Shown here: one piece after another, positions 44,701 through 53,627 of the stretch | Layout of the letters: each line of letters opens with the position of its first letter | Position numbering within the stretch: position 1 is the first letter of the stretch | Assembly: GCA_019192545.1 (NCBI GenBank) | Contig: JAHCMI010000054.1 | Span: 1-63,139 of the forward strand | From: Rivularia sp. MS3 | GTDB lineage: Bacteria; Cyanobacteriota; Cyanobacteriia; Cyanobacteriales; Nostocaceae | Length of the DNA stretch: 63,139 nt | Reading direction: 5' to 3' | Program-made: the position numbers and the translations under genes | The notes under the pieces: generated by a model | Seen by the model: the letters and a program-made list of their open reading frames with translations, nothing else | What the model was told of the DNA's origin: nothing | The model's database searches: none

Positions 44701-46511
44701 GGATATTCTAAAATAAATTGTGCTAAGGTTTGGTTTTTAGCCAGTGCTGCTCGGACGGTAATACATTCCCTTAATGTTTGATGACTAAATTCCAAAGAAT
44801 CATGAGAATTTTTTGAAAGTACTTCTTGACTGATTAATTGCCTAACAATCTCTTCGCTTGTTCCAAAAGATACTTTGCTGCACGATTGCGATCGCCATCG
44901 CATTAGTTCTTCAGCCATATTTTGCAATGCACTAATAGCTTCGTTACCAAGCGTTTGATTTTTAACTACAATTTCTTCCAGAAAACTATTGTAAAGTTCG
45001 TAAGCTGATGCAGGCTGCAACTGAATACCGCGTTTTGCTAGTTCCCCATAAATTCTTAAATTTTGAGGTATTTGTAGTAATGCTTGTAGTTCTGCGTTTA
45101 TTTTAGAAATATCAATATTCCACTTAATTAAGAAAGGCTTAACTTCATCATTAAAGTCAAGTGGTTGTAAATCAATTGTATGCTGCCAAGAACGACCTCG
45201 AAGCAAGGGGTCATATTCTAAATCAAAATTGCGGCAAGCTGTAATCATAGTGACTCCATCAACTTTTTCCAAGCGGTCAATAATGCCTAGAAATACCTTG
45301 AGGGAATCATGCTGACGATTCAGCGATAAAACATCAAGGGAATCAATAATAACAACAACCCTACGAAAATTTGCTAGCCGAGCGCATTGACCTACAATAT
45401 CTGACGGTAAACCTTGAGCAACTAAATCCTCTTCTGTTGCTGTATTTGTAAACCTGTCTCCTTTAATAAATAAAAGTCCCCACAACTCCGCTTTCTCGCG
45501 TTCAATGTAATCGGCAAGGTCTAGCAAAATACAGGTTTTACCGCTACCGGGACGGTCTGTTAATAGAATGCTTCCACTTCCTTGCTCAATTAATTTGATT
45601 ATTTTAGATAATTCGGAGCGATAAATTGTTTCACCATCTATAGTTCGTAACCAATTTCGTCCAATACTTGAAGACTGCTTGAATGTAGCGAGGATTTCCG
45701 CTTCACTGCGTTTGGGTATTGGAGTTAATCCGTGTGTGATTATAGCCTTACCTTGTACTAGCTTAATCGTTTCCCCGTGATTACTAATCAGTGGAGTTTG
45801 GGGAATTTTTGTTTGCTTGTAGTGCGCTTGTAGCTTTTTTTCTACCGAAACTGCTAAAGTTCTATTAGTCGCCCACTCATTTACTGGAGTTGCGTAGGGG
45901 TCAAGTCCCGCAAGAAGCGCACTAGTAAGTATTCCATGCTTACCACCTTTGTGCTGATAGGCTAATTCATAATCACGGGATGCAGCAATCAAACAGCGGT
46001 CATATCCCGAACTTTGTTTCAGTTCAGTATTTGTAAAATTCAGTAATTCTCCACTGAAGCAACAATCTAACCAAATAATCTGCTGTTTTACTTCGCTTTG
46101 CTGTAGGATGTCCCATAAATGCGCCAGTGAGAACCCCCATAGCTCCTTCCTGGGAGTAGAATCGCTTGTTGCCAAATATCCTTCTGTACCATTATCCAAA
46201 TTTCTACGCAAACCATGCCCAGCAAAAAATAACAGCGCTGTTTCTGGAGATTTAGCACTACCTGGAACGAATAAATTTTTAATAGCTGTTTCTAATTCGT
46301 TTAAATCAAGAGGTTTATTTGGATCGACTTGGTATTGTTCATTTTTATAAATAGCTGGTAAGCGCGTAACTCGGAAGTTATCGTCAGCTTCCAACAGTTT
46401 TGCTATTACTTCCGCGTCGGATGCGGGTGTGGTGAGATGCTTGTAGTTACCCGTTGAGTTTTTAAGGAAAGGATATTGATTAATACCTACTACTAAGGCA
46501 TCTCTACTCAT
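41763..46511 (-). CDS. Orthocaspase fused to a STAND NTPase and a long helical repeat domain
   Basis: 1582 residues. The caspase domain (about 1-255) has ALVVGINQYPFLK, His99 in LLFFAGHGLRRNL and Cys151 in WLDCCFSGELLNF. The STAND/NACHT-like NTPase has ILLTDRPGSGKTCILLDLA (Walker A, Lys325) and RVVVIIDSLDVLSL (Walker B, Asp390), then a winged-helix-type region. The remaining ~1000 residues are alpha-helical repeat, without WD40 or clear TPR consensus, and probably form the ligand-sensing arm. STAND proteins oligomerise when a ligand binds; here that would bring caspase domains together and activate them. It lies 46 bp upstream of the iSTAND-caspase gene on the same strand. Confidence 0.88.
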   Translation of the reverse strand: MSRDALVVGINQYPFLKNSTGNYKHLTTPASDAEVIAKLLEADDNFRVTRLPAIYKNEQYQVDPNKPLDLNELETAIKNLFVPGSAKSPETALLFFAGHGLRRNLDNGTEGYLATSDSTPRKELWGFSLAHLWDILQQSEVKQQIIWLDCCFSGELLNFTNTELKQSSGYDRCLIAASRDYELAYQHKGGKHGILTSALLAGLDPYATPVNEWATNRTLAVSVEKKLQAHYKQTKIPQTPLISNHGETIKLVQGKAIITHGLTPIPKRSEAEILATFKQSSSIGRNWLRTIDGETIYRSELSKIIKLIEQGSGSILLTDRPGSGKTCILLDLADYIEREKAELWGLLFIKGDRFTNTATEEDLVAQGLPSDIVGQCARLANFRRVVVIIDSLDVLSLNRQHDSLKVFLGIIDRLEKVDGVTMITACRNFDLEYDPLLRGRSWQHTIDLQPLDFNDEVKPFLIKWNIDISKINAELQALLQIPQNLRIYGELAKRGIQLQPASAYELYNSFLEEIVVKNQTLGNEAISALQNMAEELMRWRSQSCSKVSFGTSEEIVRQLISQEVLSKNSHDSLEFSHQTLRECITVRAALAKNQTLAQFILEYPQLPFIRPAVRAFFFYLRAYKPDIFRRQVWEVLSHDEIAYHVKRLVCESLSEVSPVDDDWRLLCRIFQDYPDLFKRLLWRVYNRAWFDILTNYWFPDISSASERETWLLQFVRHLNVWMNIYPVEVVGLWKQAIEIKWANKQKILETISSVLRDFKAWDTEGVREILETIIDNVNTEYSFVGKSLSKWIQATNSGDDLLWKYITTNVSTEETYSFDIARKLRCTPHHFCEDNFLDIRLEKSDILLNLVLCELETWNAAISVKCRIQGLQNNFLDSTSWRLKHSKRYMRVPHDISILLDAVEKAIKYRVRQNSDWWLANEPRLRNSKELAIRYFLIQAYKENICYSRSIKFWINILYINGLIGTLFLNQFFKAYVYGLESLLKDEELFRQTNLCYELCELMQISYHKISEFTQIANQAMILLLCNEEKKYEEKYSKGIYKSLYDLCISIPSIFRSIEIQNRVEDWQSYFGYITPEPNIYSWGGCVLPPLSPQDLLKLSNKGIFQLLHYYETHQERDSFDMDMIGGFSEVEGVLRNACSLNPTHFVILFPRFIEENLHKEYVCALVEGVAYHLHYRFGNVQPPQKWKAIEPLPEGKKLAQTLLNWIERYFILWEDGRTVATALQACCDVLIDWESAQRLSLLLFWLYNQFSDDREFRKNNNNFLSTAINSVHGVAVESAIKLCNKLLEKEQPVPEMLLLLMHHAANDTAIYVRIPVLQNLPFLMYKKPDLGWQLLADIFKEPQTHLWKYTERCFYHQYQDNFGQVAPYLNRLLDEGMEESGDIWGVISTLSSLAGHITQEELFETLKETNNKQAWKGVTQVFIANLTLEEHTEKCISGLFNILHQQDLSQEILRDIDRCFKEEDKRNFITQELVFTFLEKLPASTSNNELDGFFEWLGYESRRNPLYAMKLTEILVEKFETTINAELFWHTEPLIAALNEILREADERDNPQLIQRAISLQDRFLILGIPGMEELLNKAGQ

Positions 46512-46562
46512 GTTTTGGAAGATTAAAGATTAAAGTTTTAATATATGATGATAACAATAATA

Positions 46563-49500
46563 TTATTTTTGGGATTTGAATGGCTTAACTCCTTTGCAGA
46601 TATTTCTATCTTCACCTGAAACATTTTTGCTATTTTCTAAATAATTGCGCGCCCAATCACATCCTCGTGCTAGTAAGTTATCCAAATCCAAATTCCATAA
46701 AAGCACTGTCCCGTTATTAACGACTGTCGCTAGAGTTTTACCATCGGGGCTAAAACTTAGATTATTTACACTATCAGGATGCTCCAAAGTTTCAATCAAA
46801 TTACCATTGCGGCTCCAAAGTTTGACTGTTCGATCTTTACTTGCTGATGCAATCATCTGACTGTTAGGGGTAAAACTTACATCAGTGACATTCTTGCTAT
46901 GACCAGAGAGGTTACTAAGTAATCTCCCGTCCCGTTGCCACAACCTTACTATTCCATCTTGACTAGCTGAAGCCATCATTTGACCATCTGAACTGAAGTT
47001 CACACTATGTCCAGCAATACTGGTAATCAAGGTTCCATCTAATCGCTGAATTTCTACTTTTTCATCTGTTGGTGCTGCTCGACCATAACCCTTATGGTGT
47101 GAAGCAATAGCCTGACTATCGAGGCTAAAGTTCACGCTAAAGACGGGACCATCTGTTTCTTTTCTAATATTAGATAGATGTTCTCCAGTAGACTTCCAAA
47201 TGTTTATTCCTGCTAAATCAGTTGAAGCAATCATATTACCATCTGGGCTAAACTTAACATCATTAATCCCCCGCTGAAATTGCCCAGTGAGAGTGTTTAG
47301 CAACCTACCCTTAGAATTCCAAAGTTTAACAGTACTATCAGCACTAGCTGAGGCAATTATTTGATTATCAGGACTAAAAATGACCTTGTTAACTGAATCA
47401 TCATGCCCAACAAGACTGTTAAGCAAAGTACCATTGCGATTCCAAAGTTTAACAGTGCCGTCTGTACTAGCTGAAGCAATTATCTTACCATTAGGACTAA
47501 AACTTACACTATTAATTTTAGTGTTATCTGCCCCTAGAGTAAAAATTGAGTTAGAAGAAAGTGGCCAGAATCGAATAGTACCGTCATTGCTCGCTGAAAT
47601 AATCATCTGACCATCTGGGCTGAATTTAATTCTATTAACTGCACCAGTATGCCCAGTTAAAAGACTAACTAATTCGCCATTTTTTTTCCAAACTTTTATT
47701 GTGTTATCACTACTAGCTGAGGCAATCATCTGACTATCAGAACTAAAACTGATACTTCTAATTTTATTATTATGTCCTGAAATAGTAGATATTAATTTAC
47801 CATCAAGTTGCCATATTTTTATTGTGCCGTCTTCACTTGCTGATGCAAGCATCTTCCCATCTGGGCTAAAAGCTATATCTAAAACACCTTGGAAAACTCG
47901 TACTTCATCAGAATTCATATAGCTTTCTCTTTTATTTTTAGGATAACTATGTTGAAAAGTTTTTAATAACTTACCGTCTTTATCCCAAAGCTTGATCGTG
48001 TTATCCCAACTTCCCGAAGCAAGAATCTTTCCATCAGGACTAAAAGTAACTTTATTAATCGCGGACTGGTGTCCAGTAAGAACCGCGATCAATCTACCAT
48101 CTAATGTTTGAACCCAGATTTCGTTGTCATTCCCGCCTGATGCAATTATCTTACCATCTGGACTAAAACTTACGGGAGTTATCCCCATGCTTGCTAAAGC
48201 AATATCACTATGACGATCAATAATCCTGAGTAGTTTACCGTTACGAGTTATAAGTGCAATCTGGTTTCCTCCCAGACTAACAGCAATGATTGAACCATCG
48301 GGATTAAAACTTATACCATGCATATACAAACCAGAAAGCTGCTTCTTATCCTCTAATAAACTAATCAGAAGATTGCTGCCCTCTTTACTCCACAGCTTGA
48401 CGGTTCCATCTGCACTAGCTGAAGCAATAGTTTGACCATCTGGGCTAAATTGCACATCTATAACTCGTTGGCTATGTCCTTCGATACGATTACGCTCTCT
48501 TACTCCATAAACCGCTTGCCGAAGAGCTGTTACTGCTTGAATTCGAGTATCAGTTTTTGCGCCAATAGCTCCGAGTGGATTCTTCAAACGTTTAGCAGCT
48601 CTAAGACTTGCAACTAGTGACTCTAGCTTTCTATCGGAAGCAAAAAGAGATTCCGATGATGCACTATCAGCTCGAATCTGGGCATCAGCACCTTCAATTA
48701 AAGCCCAACCAGTTAATCCCGATAAACCTAAGAATACCGCAGAAATTGTAACTACCAGGTTGCGACGGTTTCTTTGTCTATGTTTTATACTTCTTTGAAC
48801 AAATTCTTGAGCTAATCCTGTAAGTGGAAATGTTTCAGCATAACGCTGAAGATAATCTTCTGCTGCGGCCAATCTTGTTCCTTGCAGTAAATAAGCTTCT
48901 CCCCCTCGGTTACGATTTTCTCGCCAATCTTTTGCAGCTTCCTCAATATCCTGTTTTCTTAAAAGCGCTTCCCGATTTTCTTTGAGCCACTTACCTAATA
49001 AATCCCAGTTACGAATTAAAGCTTCGTGAGCGATATTTACCACCGCTAACCGTTTACCTTCAAACTCTTGCTCCCCCGTTACAACTAATTTTTCTTTCGC
49101 CAAACGCTGTAAAACTTTCTCAACTAATTCTGGCGATCGCCTTTGTATGAATAAGTATTCTTGAAAAACTTGTCTGCGAGTATCTTCTGTTCCTTCTCCC
49201 AAATGTGTCAATTCAAGAAAAATTTGTTTGGCAATCAACTGTTCTTCAGTAGATAGGGATTCATAAATTTGATTAGCACGTTTTTTAAGTGCTTCTTTTA
49301 CTCCTCCGAGACGGGTATATTCATTAATTGTTAATCTACCTAATGTTCGCTTTTCCCAAAGCTCCGTTAGGGTGTACTGCATTAGTGGTAAATCACCAGG
49401 AGAACCAGACACATCTGCAATCATCTGGTTAACTAATTCCCGGTCAATTTCCAAGCCAACCTTTTTCCCAGGTTCAATTATTGCTTGCTTCAATTCATCT

Positions 49501-50828
49501 TGGGTCATAGGCATAACCCTTACCAGATTCTGGTCAATCTTGGTCGCTAATCCGCTATATTCATGCTCCGAAAATTTACCTTGAAAATCTGCACGCATTA
49601 CCAGCACCAAGCAGATTCTATTTTTCAAATGCTCTAGTGTACTAAGCAAATATTTAAAAAACTGCTGTCGCTCTTCCTCACTCCGACACAAAGTAAAAAC
49701 TTCTTCAAATTGGTCTACTACCAAGACTATCTTCTGACCAGGTTTGACTGAAGTTGATAATACATTTATTTCTTGCTTCAAGGTTTGAAGAGGATGTTCT
49801 CCCGGTGCAAATGGTTTACAAATTTTCCATTTGTCACTTCCTGGCAACATCTCTCCCAACTTCAGCTGATGCAGCAATCCCGCTCTAACAGCAGACGACT
49901 TCCCACTTCCCGACGCTCCTAACACAGCCAGAAAATTATCTTGACTAACTTTATCTATAAGTTGCTTCGTTAATGCTTCTCTACCATAAAAATATTTGGG
50001 GTCTTCATCATTAAAGTCAAAGAAAGCTAATCCTTTATAAGGACAAATGCTTGATGTAATAGGTTCGCTACCTGTAAGAGTAATTTCACCACCAGAATTA
50101 TTGCAAACTGGGTGCTGGGGAGCATTTTTAAGAACTTGTTTAATAAAATCAACTAAAGTACGATTAGTGACCCATTTATCTGGTTTTTGTGTAGGGTTAA
50201 GTCCTTGCAGTAAAGCGCTAGTGAGAACTCCATGTTTTCCTTGTGCTTGTACGTAAGCAAGTTGAAAATCCCTAGAAGCCGCAATAAAACATCTATCTCG
50301 TCCCTTCTCATACTCCGCTAAATCAGTTTCAGCAAAATTAAACAATTCACCACTATGACAGCAATCAAGCCAAATAATCTGCTGACGTACTGGACTATCT
50401 TGCAATAGTTGGCGCAACCAGTGTAATGAAACACCCCACTTATCCTTTCTAGGACTGCTATCACTTGTTGCTAAATATCCTTCTGTACCATTACCCGATT
50501 TTCTACGTAAACCATGTCCAGCGAAAAACAATAATGCTGTTTCAGGAATCTGTCCTCCTTTTGGGTGAAATAATTCTGTAATCGCTTGTTTTAGTTGATT
50601 TTCTTTAACTAAGCTATTGAGATTGTAATTAGTCGAATCTACATGTAATTTCCCATTCTGATTAACTTTAGGTAGTCTCTGTACCTCAAATTCACCGTAT
50701 TCTTCTAGAATTTGAGCAATTGCTTCAGCATCATCTGCCGACTGCTTCAGATGTTTAGCTGGATTATTAGGTTTATCTCCTAAAGAAGGATAATTATTTA
50801 TACCAACAACAAGTGCATCTCTTTTCAT
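46563..50828 (-). CDS. Orthocaspase fused to a STAND NTPase, membrane helix and WD40 propeller
   Basis: 1421 residues. The caspase domain (about 1-250) has ALVVGINNYPSLG, His105 in LLFFAGHGLRRKS and Cys157 in WLDCCHSGELFNF. The nSTAND1-type NTPase has YKGLAFFDFNDEDPKYFYGR, Walker A VLGASGSGKSSAVRAGLLHQ (Lys310) and Walker B IVLVVDQFEEVF (Asp372). A single hydrophobic helix lies near 690-715 (LVVTISAVFLGLSGLTGWAL). From about residue 780 on, some fourteen WD40 units end in variants of ASADGTVKLWS, forming one or two propellers. It is probably a membrane-tethered receptor that releases caspase activity on sensing an intracellular ligand. It is the first gene of the caspase series; the divergent partner operon starts 287 bp away. 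Confidence 0.93.
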   Translation of the reverse strand: MKRDALVVGINNYPSLGDKPNNPAKHLKQSADDAEAIAQILEEYGEFEVQRLPKVNQNGKLHVDSTNYNLNSLVKENQLKQAITELFHPKGGQIPETALLFFAGHGLRRKSGNGTEGYLATSDSSPRKDKWGVSLHWLRQLLQDSPVRQQIIWLDCCHSGELFNFAETDLAEYEKGRDRCFIAASRDFQLAYVQAQGKHGVLTSALLQGLNPTQKPDKWVTNRTLVDFIKQVLKNAPQHPVCNNSGGEITLTGSEPITSSICPYKGLAFFDFNDEDPKYFYGREALTKQLIDKVSQDNFLAVLGASGSGKSSAVRAGLLHQLKLGEMLPGSDKWKICKPFAPGEHPLQTLKQEINVLSTSVKPGQKIVLVVDQFEEVFTLCRSEEERQQFFKYLLSTLEHLKNRICLVLVMRADFQGKFSEHEYSGLATKIDQNLVRVMPMTQDELKQAIIEPGKKVGLEIDRELVNQMIADVSGSPGDLPLMQYTLTELWEKRTLGRLTINEYTRLGGVKEALKKRANQIYESLSTEEQLIAKQIFLELTHLGEGTEDTRRQVFQEYLFIQRRSPELVEKVLQRLAKEKLVVTGEQEFEGKRLAVVNIAHEALIRNWDLLGKWLKENREALLRKQDIEEAAKDWRENRNRGGEAYLLQGTRLAAAEDYLQRYAETFPLTGLAQEFVQRSIKHRQRNRRNLVVTISAVFLGLSGLTGWALIEGADAQIRADSASSESLFASDRKLESLVASLRAAKRLKNPLGAIGAKTDTRIQAVTALRQAVYGVRERNRIEGHSQRVIDVQFSPDGQTIASASADGTVKLWSKEGSNLLISLLEDKKQLSGLYMHGISFNPDGSIIAVSLGGNQIALITRNGKLLRIIDRHSDIALASMGITPVSFSPDGKIIASGGNDNEIWVQTLDGRLIAVLTGHQSAINKVTFSPDGKILASGSWDNTIKLWDKDGKLLKTFQHSYPKNKRESYMNSDEVRVFQGVLDIAFSPDGKMLASASEDGTIKIWQLDGKLISTISGHNNKIRSISFSSDSQMIASASSDNTIKVWKKNGELVSLLTGHTGAVNRIKFSPDGQMIISASNDGTIRFWPLSSNSIFTLGADNTKINSVSFSPNGKIIASASTDGTVKLWNRNGTLLNSLVGHDDSVNKVIFSPDNQIIASASADSTVKLWNSKGRLLNTLTGQFQRGINDVKFSPDGNMIASTDLAGINIWKSTGEHLSNIRKETDGPVFSVNFSLDSQAIASHHKGYGRAAPTDEKVEIQRLDGTLITSIAGHSVNFSSDGQMMASASQDGIVRLWQRDGRLLSNLSGHSKNVTDVSFTPNSQMIASASKDRTVKLWSRNGNLIETLEHPDSVNNLSFSPDGKTLATVVNNGTVLLWNLDLDNLLARGCDWARNYLENSKNVSGEDRNICKGVKPFKSQK

Positions 50829-51115
50829 AAAAAATAAGCTTACATTAATATTTAGTTACAAACTATACTTCTTAATCAAATATTCGGTTTCTAAATACCT
50901 ACTATTTTTCACCAAACAGTAATTTCTTATAATTAGTACGGAGAAAGCATAAGATACATTTATACAGAAATAAATTAACTGCAAACACTGACTTCTGAGA
51001 ATACATTAAAGTTTCACAACATCAAACATTTTCTAGAGTAATGTATCTCAAATAACATTATTGTATTTTTTGATTATCACTAGTATTATTTAAGACGCTG
51101 TTACTTATAAATGCT

Positions 51116-51583
51116 ATGACAGAATCTCGTAGTATCACTTTGTTAGCTTTACTACTTGCTTTAGATAAACCAGAGCTTAATTTAAAGTTAGAAGAAAGAG
51201 AAGCTTTGAGAAATACTGCTCAACAGTTGCTTTTAGATCCAGATGACTGGAATTTTATTAAAGAAGGTTTAGTGGGAACCATCGAAGCAAACTCAATATT
51301 AAATAGTGAATATCACGATATCTTAAGTAAGTTGCAAACGGTTGGTAATATTCCTTCTCAGACAATGCCAACTCAAAAAGAATTAGAAGCTGAATTACCT
51401 ACAGAAAATGAAGAACCAGAGTCTCTTGGTTATTTTCAAGGAGAAGATAATGAAGATAGTGATGAGATTTTAAATGTAACTATAAATGTTTTAAATCGCA
51501 AAGAACCAGAAAAAACGGTTAAAAATCTAAGTTTTATTAAACGTCTAAAAGACTTGCTTCTCAAAAACAAAATTCCTGATTAA
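51116..51583 (+). CDS. Small acidic protein, first gene of the unit divergent from the caspase genes
   Basis: 155 residues. The N-terminal ~85 residues are helical (SITLLALLLALDKPELNLKL, DDWNFIKEGLVGTIEANSIL). The middle is strongly acidic and disordered (PTENEEPESLGYFQ, DNEDSDEI), and the C-terminus is a basic helix (SFIKRLKDLLLKNKI). No family is recognised. It is followed after 11 bp by the membrane-protein gene and shares an upstream region with the WD40 caspase gene. It could be a helical adaptor domain linking the caspases to the membrane protein; that is inference from position only. Confidence 0.6.
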   Translation: MTESRSITLLALLLALDKPELNLKLEEREALRNTAQQLLLDPDDWNFIKEGLVGTIEANSILNSEYHDILSKLQTVGNIPSQTMPTQKELEAELPTENEEPESLGYFQGEDNEDSDEILNVTINVLNRKEPEKTVKNLSFIKRLKDLLLKNKIPD

Positions 51584-51594
51584 TAGATTTTTTT

Positions 51595-53124
51595 ATGAGT
51601 AAAGTTGTATATCCTACTTTGGATTTATTTATATATGATTTAAGAGAAGGGTTAGGACAAAGTACAGAAGAAATTAATGAAAATCAAAAGTATTTTGCAA
51701 GTCGATTTTCTAAAAGATATCATGATTCGCTTAAACAAAGAGACGCTATAGAAGGTGACTATGTAAAGCTTTTAGGAAATAAAGGTAGAGAAACTTTTAC
51801 CTGTAGCACTAACCAATACACTTTAAAAGGATGGCAGTATCCTGTACGCTTAGGTGATAGCTACGGTTCAATTTTAGATTGTTCGGTAGAACATTCTCTT
51901 AAAAAGTCAGAGGAAGCTAAAAAAGAACCTGTTCCTATTAGTTCTTTTTCTGACCTTAAAACTGAATTAGAAAAACGATTAGCTGGTCATCCTAGCACTA
52001 TTGGACAAGTATGGATGGTATCAGGACAGCTTTCAAATTTTACATTGGAAAATGCAGAAGCTATTGCAAAAGAATGCTGCAACATTAATTCATTTAATTT
52101 GAACTGGGATTTAGATTTGCGCGGTAAAAGTAGATTTATGGGTGGAATATTATTTGAGTTTTGGCGTTACCGTTTACATATTCCATCTAATATATCTAAT
52201 ATCACTAATATTCATGAGATTCAAGATAATAATTGCGTTTTAATTGCTATTTACCCAGATGCTGAAACTGCTAAAAAAGCCTCAAAATTTAACTTTGATT
52301 GGTTGCGTTTATTCGCTTATCGAAGCAAGATATTGTGGGCTTATGGTCAGAGTCAATACTTAAAAAAGAAATTGCGTTCTAATTTTGTTGAAATAGAAAA
52401 ATATCAAAAAGAGTTCAAGAGCGCTAAATCAGGTAAATTAAATTTAAAGAAGCTTCGTCAGATTTTAGTTGATGCTCAAAATACTCTTTGGCTTTACACC
52501 AATAACTTAAACGATATTTTTATTCTAAAACGTACTATTGAAATTAATCTGCTCAATTACGAAAGACGATTAGAAACAATTAAGAAAAAGCTAAACCCAG
52601 AGCAAGAAAATAATGATTTATATTTATTGCAACAACAAATTGGAAAGCAAATAGAAGCAATCAAACAAAAAATAACAAATTCATACGTATCTGATGATTT
52701 AGAATTTCTTCATAAATTTATTGAAGATGTTCAACATAGGTATCTGGTACAAATTAATAACGACTATGAAAGTTACAGCCCCGGTTTAACTTCAGTAAAT
52801 GAATTGATTAACGCAATTCGGGGAGTTACAGAGATTGAAAGTTCACAACGCGATCGCAATTTTCAAAATACAATAGCGATACTTGGTGTAGGCTTGGCTG
52901 TGGCTTCGTTTTCTGTCTCCGTATTCGGTCAATTTCCAGGCATAACAGATACCCAGAAAGCAGCAAAACAACTTATTTCTATAGACTCAAGAATATTACA
53001 GTTGGGAATTCCAGAATCTTGGCTATTTCCTGCGGTATCTGTAACTATTAGTTTGACCCTTGGAATATTGGCTGCATTGATGACTTGGTTGATAATTAAA
53101 ATCTGGCAAAGGTTACGCAAATAG
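51595..53124 (+). CDS. Large soluble-plus-two-helix membrane protein, candidate effector
   Basis: 509 residues. About 420 cytoplasmic residues come first, with long helical and coiled stretches (about 260-415, LKKLRQILVDAQNTLWLY, IEINLLNYERRLETIKKKL). Then come two membrane helices near the C-terminus (AILGVGLAVASFSVSVFG about 430-447; AVSVTISLTLGILAALMTWL about 478-500) joined by a loop containing FPGITDTQ, and a basic end KIWQRLRK. A long helical cytoplasmic body with two C-terminal helices resembles CorA-type channels in layout, though the G-M-N motif is absent. Beside a STAND-caspase island this is a plausible pore-forming effector or cleavage target. Confidence 0.6.
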   Translation: MSKVVYPTLDLFIYDLREGLGQSTEEINENQKYFASRFSKRYHDSLKQRDAIEGDYVKLLGNKGRETFTCSTNQYTLKGWQYPVRLGDSYGSILDCSVEHSLKKSEEAKKEPVPISSFSDLKTELEKRLAGHPSTIGQVWMVSGQLSNFTLENAEAIAKECCNINSFNLNWDLDLRGKSRFMGGILFEFWRYRLHIPSNISNITNIHEIQDNNCVLIAIYPDAETAKKASKFNFDWLRLFAYRSKILWAYGQSQYLKKKLRSNFVEIEKYQKEFKSAKSGKLNLKKLRQILVDAQNTLWLYTNNLNDIFILKRTIEINLLNYERRLETIKKKLNPEQENNDLYLLQQQIGKQIEAIKQKITNSYVSDDLEFLHKFIEDVQHRYLVQINNDYESYSPGLTSVNELINAIRGVTEIESSQRDRNFQNTIAILGVGLAVASFSVSVFGQFPGITDTQKAAKQLISIDSRILQLGIPESWLFPAVSVTISLTLGILAALMTWLIIKIWQRLRK

Positions 53125-53170
53125 AGAATTTGACTGTTAAGTAATATTTGATTTAACAAGGTGTTTATAT

Positions 53171-53560
53171 TTAATGCATTTTCAAAATTAAATGAAAGCA
53201 ACGCAATAATATCCCAACCGAATAATGATAGGACTTGCCGTAAAACCATCCTTCAATAGTTCTTTCGTTATACCCCGTCAGTGTTGATAAAGTTAACGTA
53301 CAAGCCTTCATATAGCCGTGAGGATTTCGCGCTCCATTATTAGGAAGTTCTACTCCAGGATGAATAATTGGTATCCAAAAATAGCACCATTCTTGGGGTG
53401 TCATAGGTTCTAAGATTCCCAATAATATCTGTTGATTATCAGGTTTATGTTGGGTTTGTAGCAATACAAATTTAGCGAACCAACGAGGAATTTTCTTAGT
53501 TTGGGTTTGTGGCTGTTTGAACAATTGCATATGACTTATTTGTGAAAGGTTATTTGTCAT
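53171..53560 (-). CDS. Small plasmid-type protein, paralogue of the one at 55203
   Basis: 129 residues. The conserved part begins at MTPQEWCYFWIPIIHP and continues AVC-like as YMKACTLTLSTLTGYNERTI, EGWFYGKSYHYSVGILLR. It aligns with the protein at 55203-55457 (MEPQEYCRKWVPIYQGKKPG, ACVRELAKVSGVKESTID, YLPRMLTL). The segment LAKVSGVKESTIDINWG in the paralogue looks like a helix-turn-helix, so both may be DNA-binding. It follows the coiled-coil gene at 53628, and the pair is a duplicate of the pair at 55203-55762. Confidence 0.6.
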   Translation of the reverse strand: MTNNLSQISHMQLFKQPQTQTKKIPRWFAKFVLLQTQHKPDNQQILLGILEPMTPQEWCYFWIPIIHPGVELPNNGARNPHGYMKACTLTLSTLTGYNERTIEGWFYGKSYHYSVGILLRCFHLILKMH

Positions 53561-53627
53561 GTCAAACTAACTGCCATTAATTTTTAGTTAAAAGCAAGGT
53601 TTTACGGAAATAGAATTTGTTCGCAGT

